A DNA stretch of 64,000 nt from Nemophila menziesii (GCA_029959085.1 JARWIR010000043.1:2294001-2358000), one strand, 5' to 3'. Counted from the stretch's first letter, positions 1-12,191 are shown. The notes: generated by a model from the sequence alone, not told the origin. Numbers and translations: made by a program.

Positions 1-487
1 TTAAAACATTCAGAAAAATAAAACGCTACACGTCAGAGGTAACTTAGCAAAAGATGAAGAGGCGTTCTTTCACGCACTGTTATGATTAAGGTAAGAAATC
101 ATTTCACGGTTGGGACTCCGGGGTCCAATTCGAAAAACCATCACATCAAGGCAACACATATCAAAAAAGAAAGATTTTCATTTTAGAGAAAAAATTATTA
201 CAAAAGGGGTAGCCTCTAAAGCCGAAACAAAATACTGCTGCCATGCTAAGGAAAACGCCCTCCCAAGGGAGGGGCTAAAGGCATATAAAAACCCGAAAGC
301 TTGGAAAGTCTGATCAAGATGATAGGGAAGGATACTTTCATCCAAAAATTCACTCAAGTTTGGGATAAACCACAAATTTCTCCCCCGTGAAATTTGTATG
401 CACCATGGAAACACTCAACCATATTGAGCAAAGGGGTGCAGAGAAAGCTATACAGATTGACCTACCAAGGTGACAGATAGTTTTGGA

Positions 488-727
488 AAGTTCCTCTTTC
501 AAACAAAGAATATCGTCCCCTTGGGATCTGATGGTCTCCCGAAGGGACTAGATCTCTGCAGATTCAGCTTGAAGGGTCGATAAAATGATTGTTCAAACTG
601 ATAATGGAGACCATTTAATAGAAAACCTTCTCCACTGCCCAACTACTACAACATAAGCCACAATGGAAGCATTCATCTTGCCCACCTCCTCTTGAAGTGC
701 ACGGTAGAAGGGACCATAATCAAGGAA
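488..727 (-). pseudogene. Decayed coding remnant with coiled-coil-like segment (unit A)
   Basis: Read on the minus strand, this stretch gives a protein-like sequence with the segment FYRALQEEVGKMNAS and then a Glu/Leu/Ser-rich helical segment (ESLRETIRSQ, LKEELSK). Two stops interrupt it in this copy. The copy in unit B (26,107-26,345) has only one, because a TAG here is a Glu codon there. The heptad-like charge pattern suggests a coiled coil. I do not recognise the family. A gag-like or transposon protein is plausible because only mobile DNA surrounds it, but that is inference. It is not an intact gene in either copy. Confidence 0.35.
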
Positions 728-1515
728 AGGTGTGTGATTTTGTTTCTCCAATTTGACATCCTTCCAAAAATACTTAAAACCTGGAATGAAAGAGACTATA
801 TTGGGTGTTGCGAGAAAAAACCATAAAACTCAATCAGCGTGCTGAAAGAATAAAAAAACATATCATGGAAAATGGTCTTATGAGAAGAGCAGAAAGAGTG
901 CAGTTGTTGATATATCCAAGGAAAGGATGAAGGTACAAAAAGAAAATACTGACGACATGCCAAAGTATGCGACATAAAAACTCCAAAACATAGACTTTAA
1001 GGAGACTACTTCGTCCTTCTAAAAAAAGTACATCAGGAGTTAAAGAGGTACTTGATAAGGATAAAATATTTGTGTTAGCCACGGGAAGAAGAAAGCGGCT
1101 CACACGATGAATCCAAAATTTAGCACCATAGAAAAGGCCAATCTCGGGAGATCAATAAGTATGAGGTTTGAAAATATAAATGTTAAGAGGATCGACAAGT
1201 TATAACGCTATACCTCAAGAAACCTCAATCCAAAGTCGTCCACTCACTCATCGAAGTCATCCACTCGCTCCTTAAAGTAGTTTGCTAGACGTGGGCCACG
1301 ATGAAAGAACGAATCAATTACGTTAATAATGGGCCCAACAATATAGGTTGCTAGTTCAATATTGAGAAATATAGGGGAGGATGTAGTATAAATAGATCTA
1401 ATGTAACTTTGACAATCATGTAATCGACATGCTCCAACCTACATTAATATATCACAAATAGGAAGACATCATATATTCAAGCCATAATACTAATATAGTT
1501 TATGTTTCTCTAATT
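728..1515. other. Repeat-derived non-coding stretch with a TATA-like motif (unit A)
   Basis: No convincing gene is present. An 89-codon minus-strand ORF (834-1,103) is open in both duplicates but looks like no known protein and is hydrophobic by composition. A TATAAATAG motif at about 1,388 is followed by T-rich sequence and could be a relic LTR promoter on the plus strand. Unit B has the same arrangement at about 26,350-27,137. Confidence 0.4.
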
Positions 1516-1994
1516 CTATGTTGTAGATCTCCCCGCCTAGGCGCACCTAGGCTCCACCTAGGCGTCAGCTCCCCCTTAGCGGCTTACACCTAATTAAAAT
1601 TCTAGGCGTTTATTTTAGCGCCTTAGTCACCGTGGAATAGGCGCATAGCCCGTCTAGGCGCCGAGTAATAGAAAAATATGGCCCCCTAGGCGCCGATAAT
1701 GGCAAAACGTGCTCGCATAGGCCTTCTTGTTATTTTTCTTATTCTCTAGAATTCTTTAATTGATATTATAACTCAATTTTTAGTATTTTTATACTTACTA
1801 TAGTGTTGTTAGATGAATTTTATGACTTAAATAGTTAAAATTGCTATAATACTACATATATATTCCTAAATATACAAAAAAATTACACAACGAGCTTCAA
1901 AACCGTATAATTCTACCTAGGCCCTGTGTAGTTTTGCCTAGGCGCTAGGCCCCAGTCGACCGCCTACGCCACAAAATCGAGATCTACAACATAG
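1516..1994. mobile_element. Inverted-repeat element rich in CCTAGGCG motifs (unit A)
   Basis: A 479-bp block is bounded by a perfect 16-bp inverted repeat, CTATGTTGTAGATCTC at 1,516-1,531 and its complement at 1,979-1,994. Its two ends are packed with CCTAGGCG / CGCCTAGG motifs and the middle is AT-rich. This layout suggests a non-autonomous DNA transposon or a foldback. No target-site duplication was identified. Unit B holds its duplicate, so it predates the duplication. Confidence 0.55.
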
Positions 1995-3829
1995 CTCTAA
2001 TTTAGCTTCTTTGTCTCCACATTCAATATTGCTATTCATCATATTTTTACTTCACTTAAACACCTCAAACACACTACACCTCACTTAAAATATACGACAA
2101 ATTCTCACTAGTAAATTTGTCATATCAATTTTGTAATCTCGATTTACCATCCAGGTAAAATGTCTAAATTTTGCAATTTATAATCGTTGGCCACCATTAC
2201 CATCACCAACGAGACCCATGGACTAAACCAATTCAGTTTCATCAACAAGAATATATTATCCAAAAACAAATTTTATGGTAATAAATCATATTTTTGTATA
2301 TAGAAACCCAAAAATAACTATGTCGTGATCCATTGTTGAATTTTTCAACACTGATTTAGTTACCTTCCTTGATACGATACGATTTATCCAGATATTTTTC
2401 TAGTTGGGTCGTTATTCAAGCACGTTCAAATCAAGAACATGCTTGGATTAGGTAGGAATAGTGAGATTGTTATTAAAATTTGGCATTTTAAGGCTGATAT
2501 GTATAGGGTGTTCACTAATTGACTTGTTCACTCAGAAGAAATAGCAAGCAAAAACAAGAAAAGGAGTGACAAAAGAAAAAGAAAATTACTTCATAACCAA
2601 ATAAACTTGAATGGGTCCCCCACTTCCACAAAAAAAGCACAACCTAAAACCATATCAGGAAAACCACACCATTTAGAAAATCAAGAACAGTGGGTGAACG
2701 ACAAACATTGTATACTTGTAACTCTAAATCGCCAACATAATTGATAGATACAATAGCCTGCAGAAGGGTAAAAGAGGAGGGGATAAGGAGCAATCGTAGA
2801 ATGGTCAACATAAACCAAGTTAACCACCATCATCACAACTCCCCTGGATGACCAAACTTATCAAAAAGAAATTGTAGTGGATAGGAAAATACACACAAAC
2901 TAAATACCTGGCAGGCTTTCGCAACCACGCCCACCGCATAAGGAAACTCTGGATTCAAACCAAAAGAACCGGAGAAACCTAAACAAAGAGATAGCAACAA
3001 ACACATAACACCTTAATATTTGAAATATCCATAAAGAAGAGCGGAAAAAAATATATTAATGGAAGACAGGCCAAGAGAGTAGCATTGATCGAATATCGAA
3101 AAATGAAACGGTTACTCTATAGAGCATTCCACGTTACCCACCACCACCTCGACCACCAAAGCAACCTAAAATTTCCCAGGAAATCTCCAACAACTTAAGA
3201 AGAATCTCAACTGAAAGTACGAAACTACACTTAATCACACTACCTCTATTCTTAGTACAGAAGGAGAAGATCCACAAGATCGGAAATGAGACGATGGAAC
3301 CCAATCATAAACAAGCGCCTAAGAAACCAAAATAAATAAGAAAAACAAGAAAAGAAAATAGAGATATCTAATGAAAAATGAAAGAAAGAGATGCCATCAT
3401 TATTAGAGAAAGAGGGAAGGCGATAAATAATTTTTTTGGTCAATATAAAATATTATATAATAAACTTTAGGTAGCAACAATAACACCAATTAGATTAACT
3501 TATACTACTACATTTACACAAATTTGTAAGAAATAGAAAGCTTTTAGTAAAATGTATATCATTCCCTAAAAACACGTTGATAATAAAGTAAAAAGATGAA
3601 AATATTTCAAATTTTGAACAAGACGAAAGATGATAGAATTTTTTTAATTTTATTTATTACTCACTAATCCGTCTAAGGTGAAACTAACCATACCCTAAAT
3701 TCTTTTTTATTTTTTAGGATATTATGAAGAAAGGATAAGGAGATTATTTTTTTAATATAGTTTATCTAAAGAGAAGACATATTTGCATGTAAAGCAAGAG
3801 AGATTCCAAATTAATAAAATTCTAGGCAG
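1995..3829. other. No gene seen (unit A)
   Basis: This AT-rich sequence is shared with unit B (27,613-29,660, which also contains a MITE). Short ORFs are not maintained between the copies. I see no protein motif, RNA gene or clear transposon end here. Confidence 0.5.
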
Positions 3830-4441
3830 GTGGAGGTTGATCTTGATACACAATTTCATATTCAGGCTACAACCAGTATTAAGTCTAATAACTATTGTTT
3901 CTCCATCGAATGGTATTTAAAAAATTAATTAGTGATGCCTCTTTTAAAACTAATGGTTCATCGGTTGTTTGTGCCATTTGAGAGCATTTGAGCCATTTTG
4001 TTGAAAGGAAAGCATGAAGTGCAATGTTGGAAGGGTGTTGGAAGCAGAAGCTTGTGGATTTTGAAAGCGTTGGGCTTGCTAGTGACATACCATCATATGA
4101 AACTATTATAGTGAATGATTGCTAGAGTATTATGAAACCGCTTTTTTTGAACACCTTTGTTATAGATAGGAAGATTTCTAATTTTGTAGTTTCCATATAT
4201 TATTCCGAGGAAAAATTGTATCCTAGGATCTCTTTGGCTGGGAGAATATCAAACTAGGCTACAGATTAGATTGTACAGTATTTGGCTAAATGACTCCTTG
4301 TTTTGTAATTGACAAATAATTTTGCCACCTCAATTTTTAAATTTATTGATATGAGACAGTACTCATATCGGCATTGGGTAATGAACCATACTTTGTATGC
4401 TTGTATTATTACATATAAGGAAACCCCATTGACAAAAAAAA
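3830..4441 (+). pseudogene. Decayed LINE 3' end with RNase H remnant (unit A)
   Basis: The plus strand reads DASFKTNGSSVVCA near 3,930-3,980, which resembles the start of the RNase H domain in plant LINEs, with the first catalytic Asp. Further fragments in shifted frames resemble the AEA(L) helix and the C-terminal part of that domain. The block ends in TTGACAAAAAAAA at 4,431-4,441, a typical short LINE poly(A) tail. It holds several stops and frameshifts and cannot function. The upstream end and the target-site duplication were not found. Confidence 0.5.
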
Positions 4442-4619
4442 GTTAACAAAGCATTTTGAAAAAAAACGAAGCTAGCAAAACATAAATAAGAAGAAAAAAG
4501 ACACCTTTAATCGTTGTTTATGTAATATTCCAACAAAGATTCATATTTTATTTGAAAATACTTTAAAAATGTAATTTATACCAGTCATAATTTATTTAAA
4601 CGGAAGTATACAAGGAGTC

Positions 4620-4634
4620 AAATTAAAATGTCAA
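4620..4634. repeat. Target-site duplication, left of the full-length LINE
   Basis: AATTAAAATGTCAA at 4,621-4,634 is repeated after the LINE poly(A) tail at 10,826-10,839. The same sequence occurs once in the unoccupied site of unit B (about 36,845-36,858), which confirms it as a target-site duplication of 14-15 bp. Confidence 0.9.
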
Positions 4635-4897
4635 CGAGTCCATGATGAATGGATCCCCCACTAACGATGGATGGCCGGAATTCTCTCTAGCCAACACCAC
4701 CAGAAAAAACCCAACCACCACCATCACCTCCACAAAAAAACCATTTGCTTAAACTAAATCCTCCCCCATCCTTCGATTTTTTCAGGTTAGTCTTCTCCTC
4801 TCTCTCCCCCTTTCCCCCTCTTTTGATTTCTCTATCTTCTCTATCCCACCCTTCTCCTCTACCCACCTCTCTGATAATCTCTGTTTCTTCACTGAAA

Positions 4898-6529
4898 ATG
4901 GACAAACAAAATCATCATCTGAAACACAAAATGAAACACACCAAAATCATCCTAAAGCCAGTACAAAACTCCATCTATGCTACAATCGAAAAACCCAAAC
5001 TCCTTGCGAAAATTATCAGCAATAAACCCATTAGTTTCAACTTTCTACGGAAAACCATGAATAAGTCATGGGGTCTAAAAGAGGAAGTGTCCACAGAAAA
5101 AATGGGCTTTAATTCTTGTCTGATAAACTGCAATTCTGAAGATGATTACAAAACAATTCTTAACAAACGGCCATGGAATCTGGCTGGAAAACATGTGCTA
5201 ATCAAAGAGTGGAAAGAAAACGAAACCTATTCCATTGAAGAGATGAATACAACAACCTTCTGGGTACAAATCCATGGTCTTCCAGGAAGCTTCATATCGG
5301 AGGATAATGTGAGAATGATAGCAGAAAGCTTTGGGAATGTAAGTGAAATCCAACTTCCTCCGGTTAAAACCTTTAAAGAGGTTAGCTACTGTAGAGCTCG
5401 GATCGAATGGAATATAAACCAACCACTAGTTGCAAACTACTCCTTCAACATATCAGAATTTCGAAGTCTCTCGGGTTTGATTAAATTTGAAAGGTTGGGG
5501 GAATTTTGCAACGCTTGTGGTCTTCTTGATCACACGGAAGAAGAATGTAGTAATAAAATCAAACTGAATAGAAGGATAGGAAAATGGATTCACGGCAACG
5601 AAAAAGATTTCAAAAAACTTGAAGAACAACAATCTATCTTCATCTTCACAGCAGGAAAAGAAATCATGAGTCAAAACTCCGACTCAGCAAACGAGAAACC
5701 GAGTGAAACCAATGAGCCAAAAAACGAGTTAACAAAGGACAAGAAAACTCAACTCGGTACGAGGAAGGACACAATGAAGACGGTGAGGAATACAAACAAA
5801 ACCATGGAGTACGAGGATACAGAAAGGACAACTAGTGTCATAGAGGAAATTAACTTATATGAGCTGGAAGATCCGACAAAAAATATGTTCGGAAAATTTA
5901 TGGGCCCAATAAAAATAGCTGAGGAACCCAAAACTCCCATTGGGCCTATAGTGAGTTCAAAATATTTAGCTGGGCCAACCGAATTATCTTTTGGATCGAT
6001 TCAAAAAAGCGAAATTGAAAAAGCCTTATCGGCGGAACCAAAAGTGGGTTTTACAAGCCAAGACACAAGCCAAGATAGGAGCCCAACAAAACAAGCCCAA
6101 ATTACTCAAAACAAAACCCCAAATGAAAACACCCAAAATCAAAACGACATAAACAAAACCCCCTTTTCTGAAAACGAAGAAGAAAATAAACCTAACCCTA
6201 CGCAAATTAACCCTACTCTAACCTATGAAGTCGATAAAGATGAAAGGATGGAAGAAGTTAAAAACAATTATGGTAATGAGAAGTTACGTGAAGACAACAG
6301 AGAAAGAAGGCTTAATGACTACTATCAAATGGGGGAAAAATCAAAAAGCGAGAAAATATGGAAGGCAAGATGGACACCATGTATGGGTACTAGCATAATG
6401 AATCTGAAGATGGAGGAAGACAAAAGCAAGAGAGGTGAATTACAAGTAGAATTGGGTGAGAATATCAACAACAAGGAGGCTAAAGAGTTTTGCGGGGTTG
6501 AACCAGATCAACCCCACCCCCAACAATGA
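4898..6529 (+). CDS. LINE ORF1: RNA-binding protein (DUF4283-like, CCHC knuckle)
   Basis: This 543-residue protein starts at ATG 4,898. The frame is open from 4,745 without an upstream ATG, so this Met is the first one. The N-terminal third (about residues 40-200) resembles the DUF4283 domain of plant LINE ORF1 and DUF4283 proteins, including FWVQIHGLPG. A zinc knuckle FCNACGLLDHTEEEC (C-x2-C-x4-H-x4-C) follows at about 205-219. The C-terminal half is Lys/Glu/Asn-rich, low-complexity and probably disordered. Its expected role is binding the LINE RNA in a ribonucleoprotein with ORF2. The stop codon overlaps the ORF2 start as ATGA. Confidence 0.88.
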   Translation: MDKQNHHLKHKMKHTKIILKPVQNSIYATIEKPKLLAKIISNKPISFNFLRKTMNKSWGLKEEVSTEKMGFNSCLINCNSEDDYKTILNKRPWNLAGKHVLIKEWKENETYSIEEMNTTTFWVQIHGLPGSFISEDNVRMIAESFGNVSEIQLPPVKTFKEVSYCRARIEWNINQPLVANYSFNISEFRSLSGLIKFERLGEFCNACGLLDHTEEECSNKIKLNRRIGKWIHGNEKDFKKLEEQQSIFIFTAGKEIMSQNSDSANEKPSETNEPKNELTKDKKTQLGTRKDTMKTVRNTNKTMEYEDTERTTSVIEEINLYELEDPTKNMFGKFMGPIKIAEEPKTPIGPIVSSKYLAGPTELSFGSIQKSEIEKALSAEPKVGFTSQDTSQDRSPTKQAQITQNKTPNENTQNQNDINKTPFSENEEENKPNPTQINPTLTYEVDKDERMEEVKNNYGNEKLREDNRERRLNDYYQMGEKSKSEKIWKARWTPCMGTSIMNLKMEEDKSKRGELQVELGENINNKEAKEFCGVEPDQPHPQQ

Positions 6530-9500
6530 CTCAAATCAGTTGGAACTGTCAAGGTTTAGGCTCGGACCTGACAGTTCTAACCCTAAAAGATACTGCTAAT
6601 CAGTATCATCCCGAGGTAATATTCTTATCTGAAACGAAAAATAAATATGCCTATGTGAAAAGAATCTCTGATCAAATGAAATACGAAGTTGCTATAATTA
6701 TGGACCCTAAATCCACAAGTGGGGGGCTGGCCTTACTAAAATTACCTGAAATAAAAATAAAAATATTAGAAGCCACTGATTACCATATCCATTGTATTAA
6801 TTATACTGAGGATAAACAAAAATATTGCACAACTTATGTTTATATACCTTCTGATGATAAGTTAAAAGATGATGTTCTAGAAGCTATAACTCAATGCCAA
6901 AGATTTTATCCAAACCTCCCTTGGAATATTATAGGAGATTTTAACATGTATAGGTGGTCCTCGGAAAAATTAGGAGGAAATGGCCCCAACAAAATTAACA
7001 CTGCGAGACTGAATACTTGGCTTAAATCAATAAATATGAATGACTTACAAACTCAAGGTTGTAAATTTACATGGTCAAACAAGAGAAGCTCTGAGGAGCT
7101 TATTAAACAAGTAATTGATAGGTGCATTGTTAATAAGGAGTGGGACAATATTTACCCAAATGCTTGGGTAGCAATTCTCCCCCCAATCGGTTCTGACCAT
7201 GCAATGCAAATATTGATTAAAAAAGAAAATACTATACCTTTCATTAAAAGATTTCTCTTTTGTAAAACTTGGCTTGATAACAAAGAATGTATAGACCTTA
7301 TTATCAAAAATTGGATTGATATGGCAATTATGCGTGGGAAAGGAATACACAAGATAGGAAAAAAACTAAACACTCTAGCTGGTAAACTAACAGTTTGGGC
7401 TAAAAACCTTGCAAAAGAAAAAAAAGAATCTCTGAAAAAAGATAATGCTAAACTAAAAGAAATGATTAACTCCACTGGAAATATAAACTGGGATGAATAC
7501 AATACTATAGTTGGTAGAATGGAAAGAAGATGGAAAAATGAAGAAATATACTGGAAACTAAAATCAAGAATAAAATGGCTCACACTTGGGGATAGAAACA
7601 CCTCTTATTTCCATGCTATTACTAAGGGAAGAAGAAAAAGAAATAAAATAAAAAGAATCCTTACTGAAAATGATATTTGGGTGGAAAATAAATGTGATAT
7701 GGAAAATGAAATAAGATTATATTTTAGAAACATATTTAGCTCTAAAGGTCCTAGAGATTTCTCTCCTGTGATTAACACTATTAAAACTAGTGTAAATGAG
7801 GATATAAACTCGGAATTAACTAAACCAGTGGGAATAGAAGAAATAAAAAATGCACTATGGGAAATGGGAAATGAAAAATCTCCTGGACCCGATGGGTATC
7901 CAGTATATTTCTTCAAAAAGCACTGGGAAATTCTTAAGTATGATATAGTAAGATTTATTTCAGACTATCTATGGAATGAGGGTAGCTTATATGAAATTAA
8001 TAAAACACTCATTACTCTTATTCCAAAAATAGATTCACCAGCCAAAATATCACATTATAGACCTATAAGCTGTGCAAATGTGATTTATAAAATCCTTGCA
8101 AAAATCCTTGTTAATAGACTACAAAAGCACATGAATTATATAATTAGTGAAACTCAATGTGCCTTTGTACCTGGAAGAGAAATAACTGAGAATATTCTTT
8201 TAGCACATGAAGTAAGCCATTTCTTGAAAAAAAAGAAAAAAACTGAGAAACATTACATGGCAGTAAAAGCGGATATAGCCAAAGCGTATGAAAATGTTGA
8301 ATGGGATTATTTGGAAGCTACCCTAAAAAAAATGAATTTTTGTGATTTGTGGGTTAAATGGATAATGGGCTGTGTAACATCTGTGTCTTACTCTGTTCTC
8401 CTAAATGGACAACAGGTACAACTAGATAAACCTGCTAAAGGACTAAGGCAGGGTGATCCACTATCACCCTTCCTTTTCTGTATTATAACACAAGGTTTAA
8501 CATCACTGATAAATGAAAAAATTGATAACAATCTGATAAGAGGCCTGAGAATGAAAAAGAATTGCCCCCTTCTAAGTCACATACTATTTGCTGATGATAG
8601 TTTATTTTTCATTAGAGCTGAAATGGATGATGTAAAACAATTTAATGATATCTTAAATGAATATAGCCATGCCTCGGGGCAAAATATAAATTTAAATAAG
8701 AGTGGCATAGTATTTTGCAAAAACACCCCTATAGAAAAAAGACAAACCATCCTAAACTACCTAAGAATGAACAATCTTCCAAATTTAGGAAAATATCTTG
8801 GACTACCTGCAGATTGGGGTAGATCAAAGATTAAAGCCCTAAATTGGATGACTGATTTAATTAATAAAAGAGTAGAAAGCTGGAACACAATATATCTATC
8901 AGAAGCTGGAAAAGAAACCTTAATTAAGTCAGTCATTAGTGCTATTCCTTCATATACAATGGCAGCTTTTATGCTACCAATTAATATATGTGATAAAATA
9001 GATTCTGCTATTGCTAATTTCTGGTGGAATAATAACAAGGAAAAAAGACAACACTGGATAAAATGGAGTAACATGACAATCAATAAATGTAATGGTGGCA
9101 TGGGTTTTAAAAGTATGAAAATCAAAAACCTATCACTACTATCAAAAAATGCCTGGAAAATTATAAAAAAATCCTAACTCATTACTTGCAAGAACTCTTA
9201 AAGGATTATACCATAAAAACTCTCATTTTATTGATGCAAAAATAGGCTATAACCCATCCTGGGGATGGAGAAGTCTAGTAGAAGGAAAAAATAACATAAC
9301 AAGAGACCTAGAGTGGAAAATTGGAAATGGGAAAATGATAAATATTTGGGAACAAAGCTGGATCCCCGGAATAAAAAAAATGAAAAAACCAAACAATTGT
9401 CCCTTAGAAAAAGTAGCTGAGCTATTCTATACTAACTCGAATATATGGAACCCTGAGGTAATTACTAAGTGGTTTAGTAACAATATGAAGGAAAAAATAC

Positions 9501-10759
9501 TAAACATAAATACACCTATAACAAAATGTGAAGATAGTTTATATTGGGGAATATCAAAAAATGGTGAAGTAACCTCTAAAGAGGTTTATGCGAATCTAAA
9601 AGAGTTGGAAAGGAAAAAAGAGGAAAAAAAAGGTGAGAAACCAGGAGGTTCCTATTCAACCCCAAATATAATTTGGAAGGATGTTTGGAACCTCAAGGTA
9701 CCACCTAAGGTAAGAAACTTCATATGGAAACTTGTTAAAGGAAAGATACCAACTGAGGATTTTAAATACAAAAGAAATTGCGCTAAAGACCCTATATGTA
9801 AAATTTGTGGGAAAGAAAGAGAAACAATCGAACACATGATGTTTAATTGTTCATGGGCTAAAGCACTATGGCTGATTTCCCCACTACAAATGTTAACTGA
9901 AACAAACTATACAGCAAGAATAGAACAATGGTTCATAGAAATAAAAATATTACAGAAACAAAAAGATATAAGGGGTAGAAACCTCTATGAAGTGGGAATA
10001 TTCTTACTATGGCATATATGGAAATCAAGGAATAAATATATATTTGAAGGAGTAGTCCCTGACCCTATACAAAGCCTTAAACAAGGAATAAACGCCTATG
10101 ATGAATATATATCATGTACATCACAAATTTCTGAGGCAAAACAGGAACTAAATCAAAGCTTAATACAAAAGCCATTGATTCCAAGTACAAGAAGGAGTTC
10201 TGAACAACAGGTAAACAAAGAAGGAAAACAAAATATGAATATAGGTAAAATGGAAAGTGAGATATGGTATAAAGATATGACTAATGATACACTGATAATG
10301 TTTACAGATGCATCCTTTACAGGAAATTATAATGCATCTACTGCTTGTCTAATCCATGATAAAAATGGAAAACTAATTCATGGACATACGCAATTGTTTT
10401 CTTGTAACAGCCCAGAAGAAGCGGAAATTGAAGGTGTGCGAAATGGTTTGATTTCAGCAGTTAATTTCCATCGGAAAGACATTCGAGTTCTATGTGATAA
10501 CAAAAGGGTGGTGGAACTGCTCAAAGACACCAAAGCACCCCTTAATGCAAGGCTTAAGAATTTTGTAATTGATATTAAACACTTGTGCTGTAATAGATTA
10601 GTATGTTTTTACTTTATTCGTAGGGTAGAAAATACGAGTGCGGATTGGGTCGCAAGGCAAAAGCTGAATGGTTTTTTGCCTTGGGATTGGGTGCATAACC
10701 CGCCTAACCAACTCGCAAAACTACTGCTTAACTCCCCATTCCCTAGTGGAATTGGTTGA
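6526..10759 (+). pseudogene. LINE ORF2: endonuclease / reverse transcriptase / RNase H, one frameshift
   Basis: The protein is about 1,410 codons long. Its domains are AP-like endonuclease (about 1-230; NCQGLG, SETKNK, GDFN, GSDHA), reverse transcriptase (about 440-760; YRPISC, KADIAKAYENVEWD, GLRQGDPLSPFLF and catalytic FADD near residue 690), a zf-RVT Cys/His module (9,690-9,870; CKICGKERETIEHMMFNC) and RNase H (10,300-10,660; FTDAS, EAE, CDN, SADW). The frame ends early at 9,177 (TAA) just after a run of seven A at 9,165-9,171. One A fewer would restore the frame into the 9,178-10,759 part. This could be a real lesion or a homopolymer sequencing error. It copies LINE RNA by target-primed reverse transcription. 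Confidence 0.88.
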
Positions 10760-10825
10760 GCTTTATTCTTCTGTTTGTATGACTTTATCTCTATTTATAT
10801 TTTAAGTATTTGACAAAAAAAAAAA

Positions 10826-10839
10826 AATTAAAATGTCAA
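10826..10839. repeat. Target-site duplication, right of the full-length LINE
   Basis: AATTAAAATGTCAA directly follows the poly(A) tail and repeats 4,621-4,634. The exact left boundary is uncertain by a base because it abuts the A run. Confidence 0.9.
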
Positions 10840-11212
10840 GTTTGCAGGGATAAAGTTGAAGATATTGAAGATCCACTAATCAAATGTTCTCTCAGTTGTA
10901 CATATTGAGCAAATTTCTTCAAAACAAGTAAATCGGCAAAAAGAAAAAAGTGATCTTAGGATAATGTTTGTTAAAAACTATCTAGGGGTTACTAGGAGGG
11001 AAGCTGGATTATAGAAATCATTAATGCGTTTTAATCATCTCTATTTGATAAATCTAAAAATTATGCATGTGGACGTTTTATAAGGCCTAATTTAGAAGTA
11101 AAATGTTGCTTAGAATGCAACCAATGGAATGATGGAGAGTTTATTTGGGTCTACTTGGTATGTAAACCTTGATAATAATTTTTTTGAATTCTAATATCAC
11201 TGCTGCGTTTTG
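10840..11212. other. Non-coding flank of the CACTA element (unit A)
   Basis: The same sequence occurs at 36,859-37,228 in unit B with few changes. It was the original flank of both the CACTA transposon and the retroelement insertion sites. No gene or RNA is recognised. Confidence 0.5.
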
Positions 11213-11744
11213 CACTACTAGCGACAACTTTTGTCGTCGCTAATGAAGGTTGTCGTCGCCAATAACTGAGTTCTAACAACTATTATTTTGTTGTCGTTAT
11301 TATCTTATCCTAGCGACTACACTTGTAGTCGCTATAATGTTGTGTTTTAAGAGGAAAGACTTGTCGTCGGTAATAACGCTATAATTAGCGACAACATTTT
11401 TTTTATCATTTGCGACGCAAATGTAGTCGCCAGTAACTATTTTATTTTTAAAAAAATATATATTTAGTTTTATAATTATTTTTTACTAAATTTGGTTTGT
11501 AAATCTTTTTTAATCGTTTCAAACTAATAAAAATAATGCATAAATTAATGAAAATAACTAATATTAAACTATCTCGATAAAAGTTTGACTACAACCGAAA
11601 TATAAAATAAAATCAATGTAAATATAAATTAAAGTCAACAAAAATAAAGTCAACATACATAGATAAAATACAACAACAAACTAAGTATCATACAAACATT
11701 CTTTTTCTTCTTCTTTTATTTCTTCCTTGTCTACTAGTTGTCGC

Positions 11745-12191
11745 TAACAGATGTGCCAGAGGGGGAGGGATGAAAGGTTGTTAGGTTGTACTGTAGTGAA
11801 AGTTGAAAGTCCCGCAAATTTCCTAGACTCATTAACAAATCCCATTGCAGCAGTAATATCAGTCATCGTAAAAGTGGAAGGGTGGGTGCCAGTAGTCGAA
11901 CTGGTGGATAGATTGCCTAGAAGAGCGTACGTCGTACGGTGTTGAGAAATTAGAATTTCATTCTAGTCGGCCATCATCGCACTCAGTTGTTCATCCTTCT
12001 CACAGGTCAAAGTTGCAGGTCTGGTATCGCGTCTAGTCTTGGGAGGCAGTCCCACTCAAGGTGCCCAACTCCTACTCAATGGTTCCATCTATGTCTTGGC
12101 GGCTTCCTTCATATCATCTACCTACTACTTCAACATCAAAAAAGACGTGGAAGATGGAGATGTAGATGACCCAAACCGTGACTAGGTTTGG
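11745..12191 (-). pseudogene. CACTA TNP1-like gene, 3' part (unit A)
   Basis: The evidence is positional. In unit B this block abuts, across a copia insertion, minus-strand sequence that resembles the plant Ptta/En/Spm transposase family (TNP1-like). The block itself shows no motif I can name, and the rest of the gene is deleted here. ORFs on the plus strand (11,751-12,378) are probably incidental. Confidence 0.3.

Larger units (their letters stand above)
4635..10825 (+). mobile_element. Full-length LINE (non-LTR retrotransposon)
   Basis: A 6.2-kb L1-type plant LINE is flanked by perfect 14-15 bp target-site duplications and ends in a poly(A) tail of about 13-15 A (from 10,814). It has a 5' UTR of about 263 bases, ORF1 (4,898-6,529) and ORF2 (6,526-10,759). 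ORF2 carries endonuclease, reverse transcriptase, a Cys/His knuckle and RNase H. It is present only in unit A, and unit B keeps the empty site, so it inserted after the duplication. The only obvious lesion is a single-base frameshift at about 9,165-9,177. Confidence 0.92.

Noticed and set aside
834..1103. 89-codon minus-strand ORF open in both duplicates
   Set aside because: The copies are near-identical by descent, so shared openness means little. The sequence is hydrophobic and resembles no family, and no start context or domain supports it.
7075..7916. Long minus-strand ORFs within LINE ORF2
   Set aside because: They are shadows of the plus-strand reverse-transcriptase gene, whose motifs are unambiguous.
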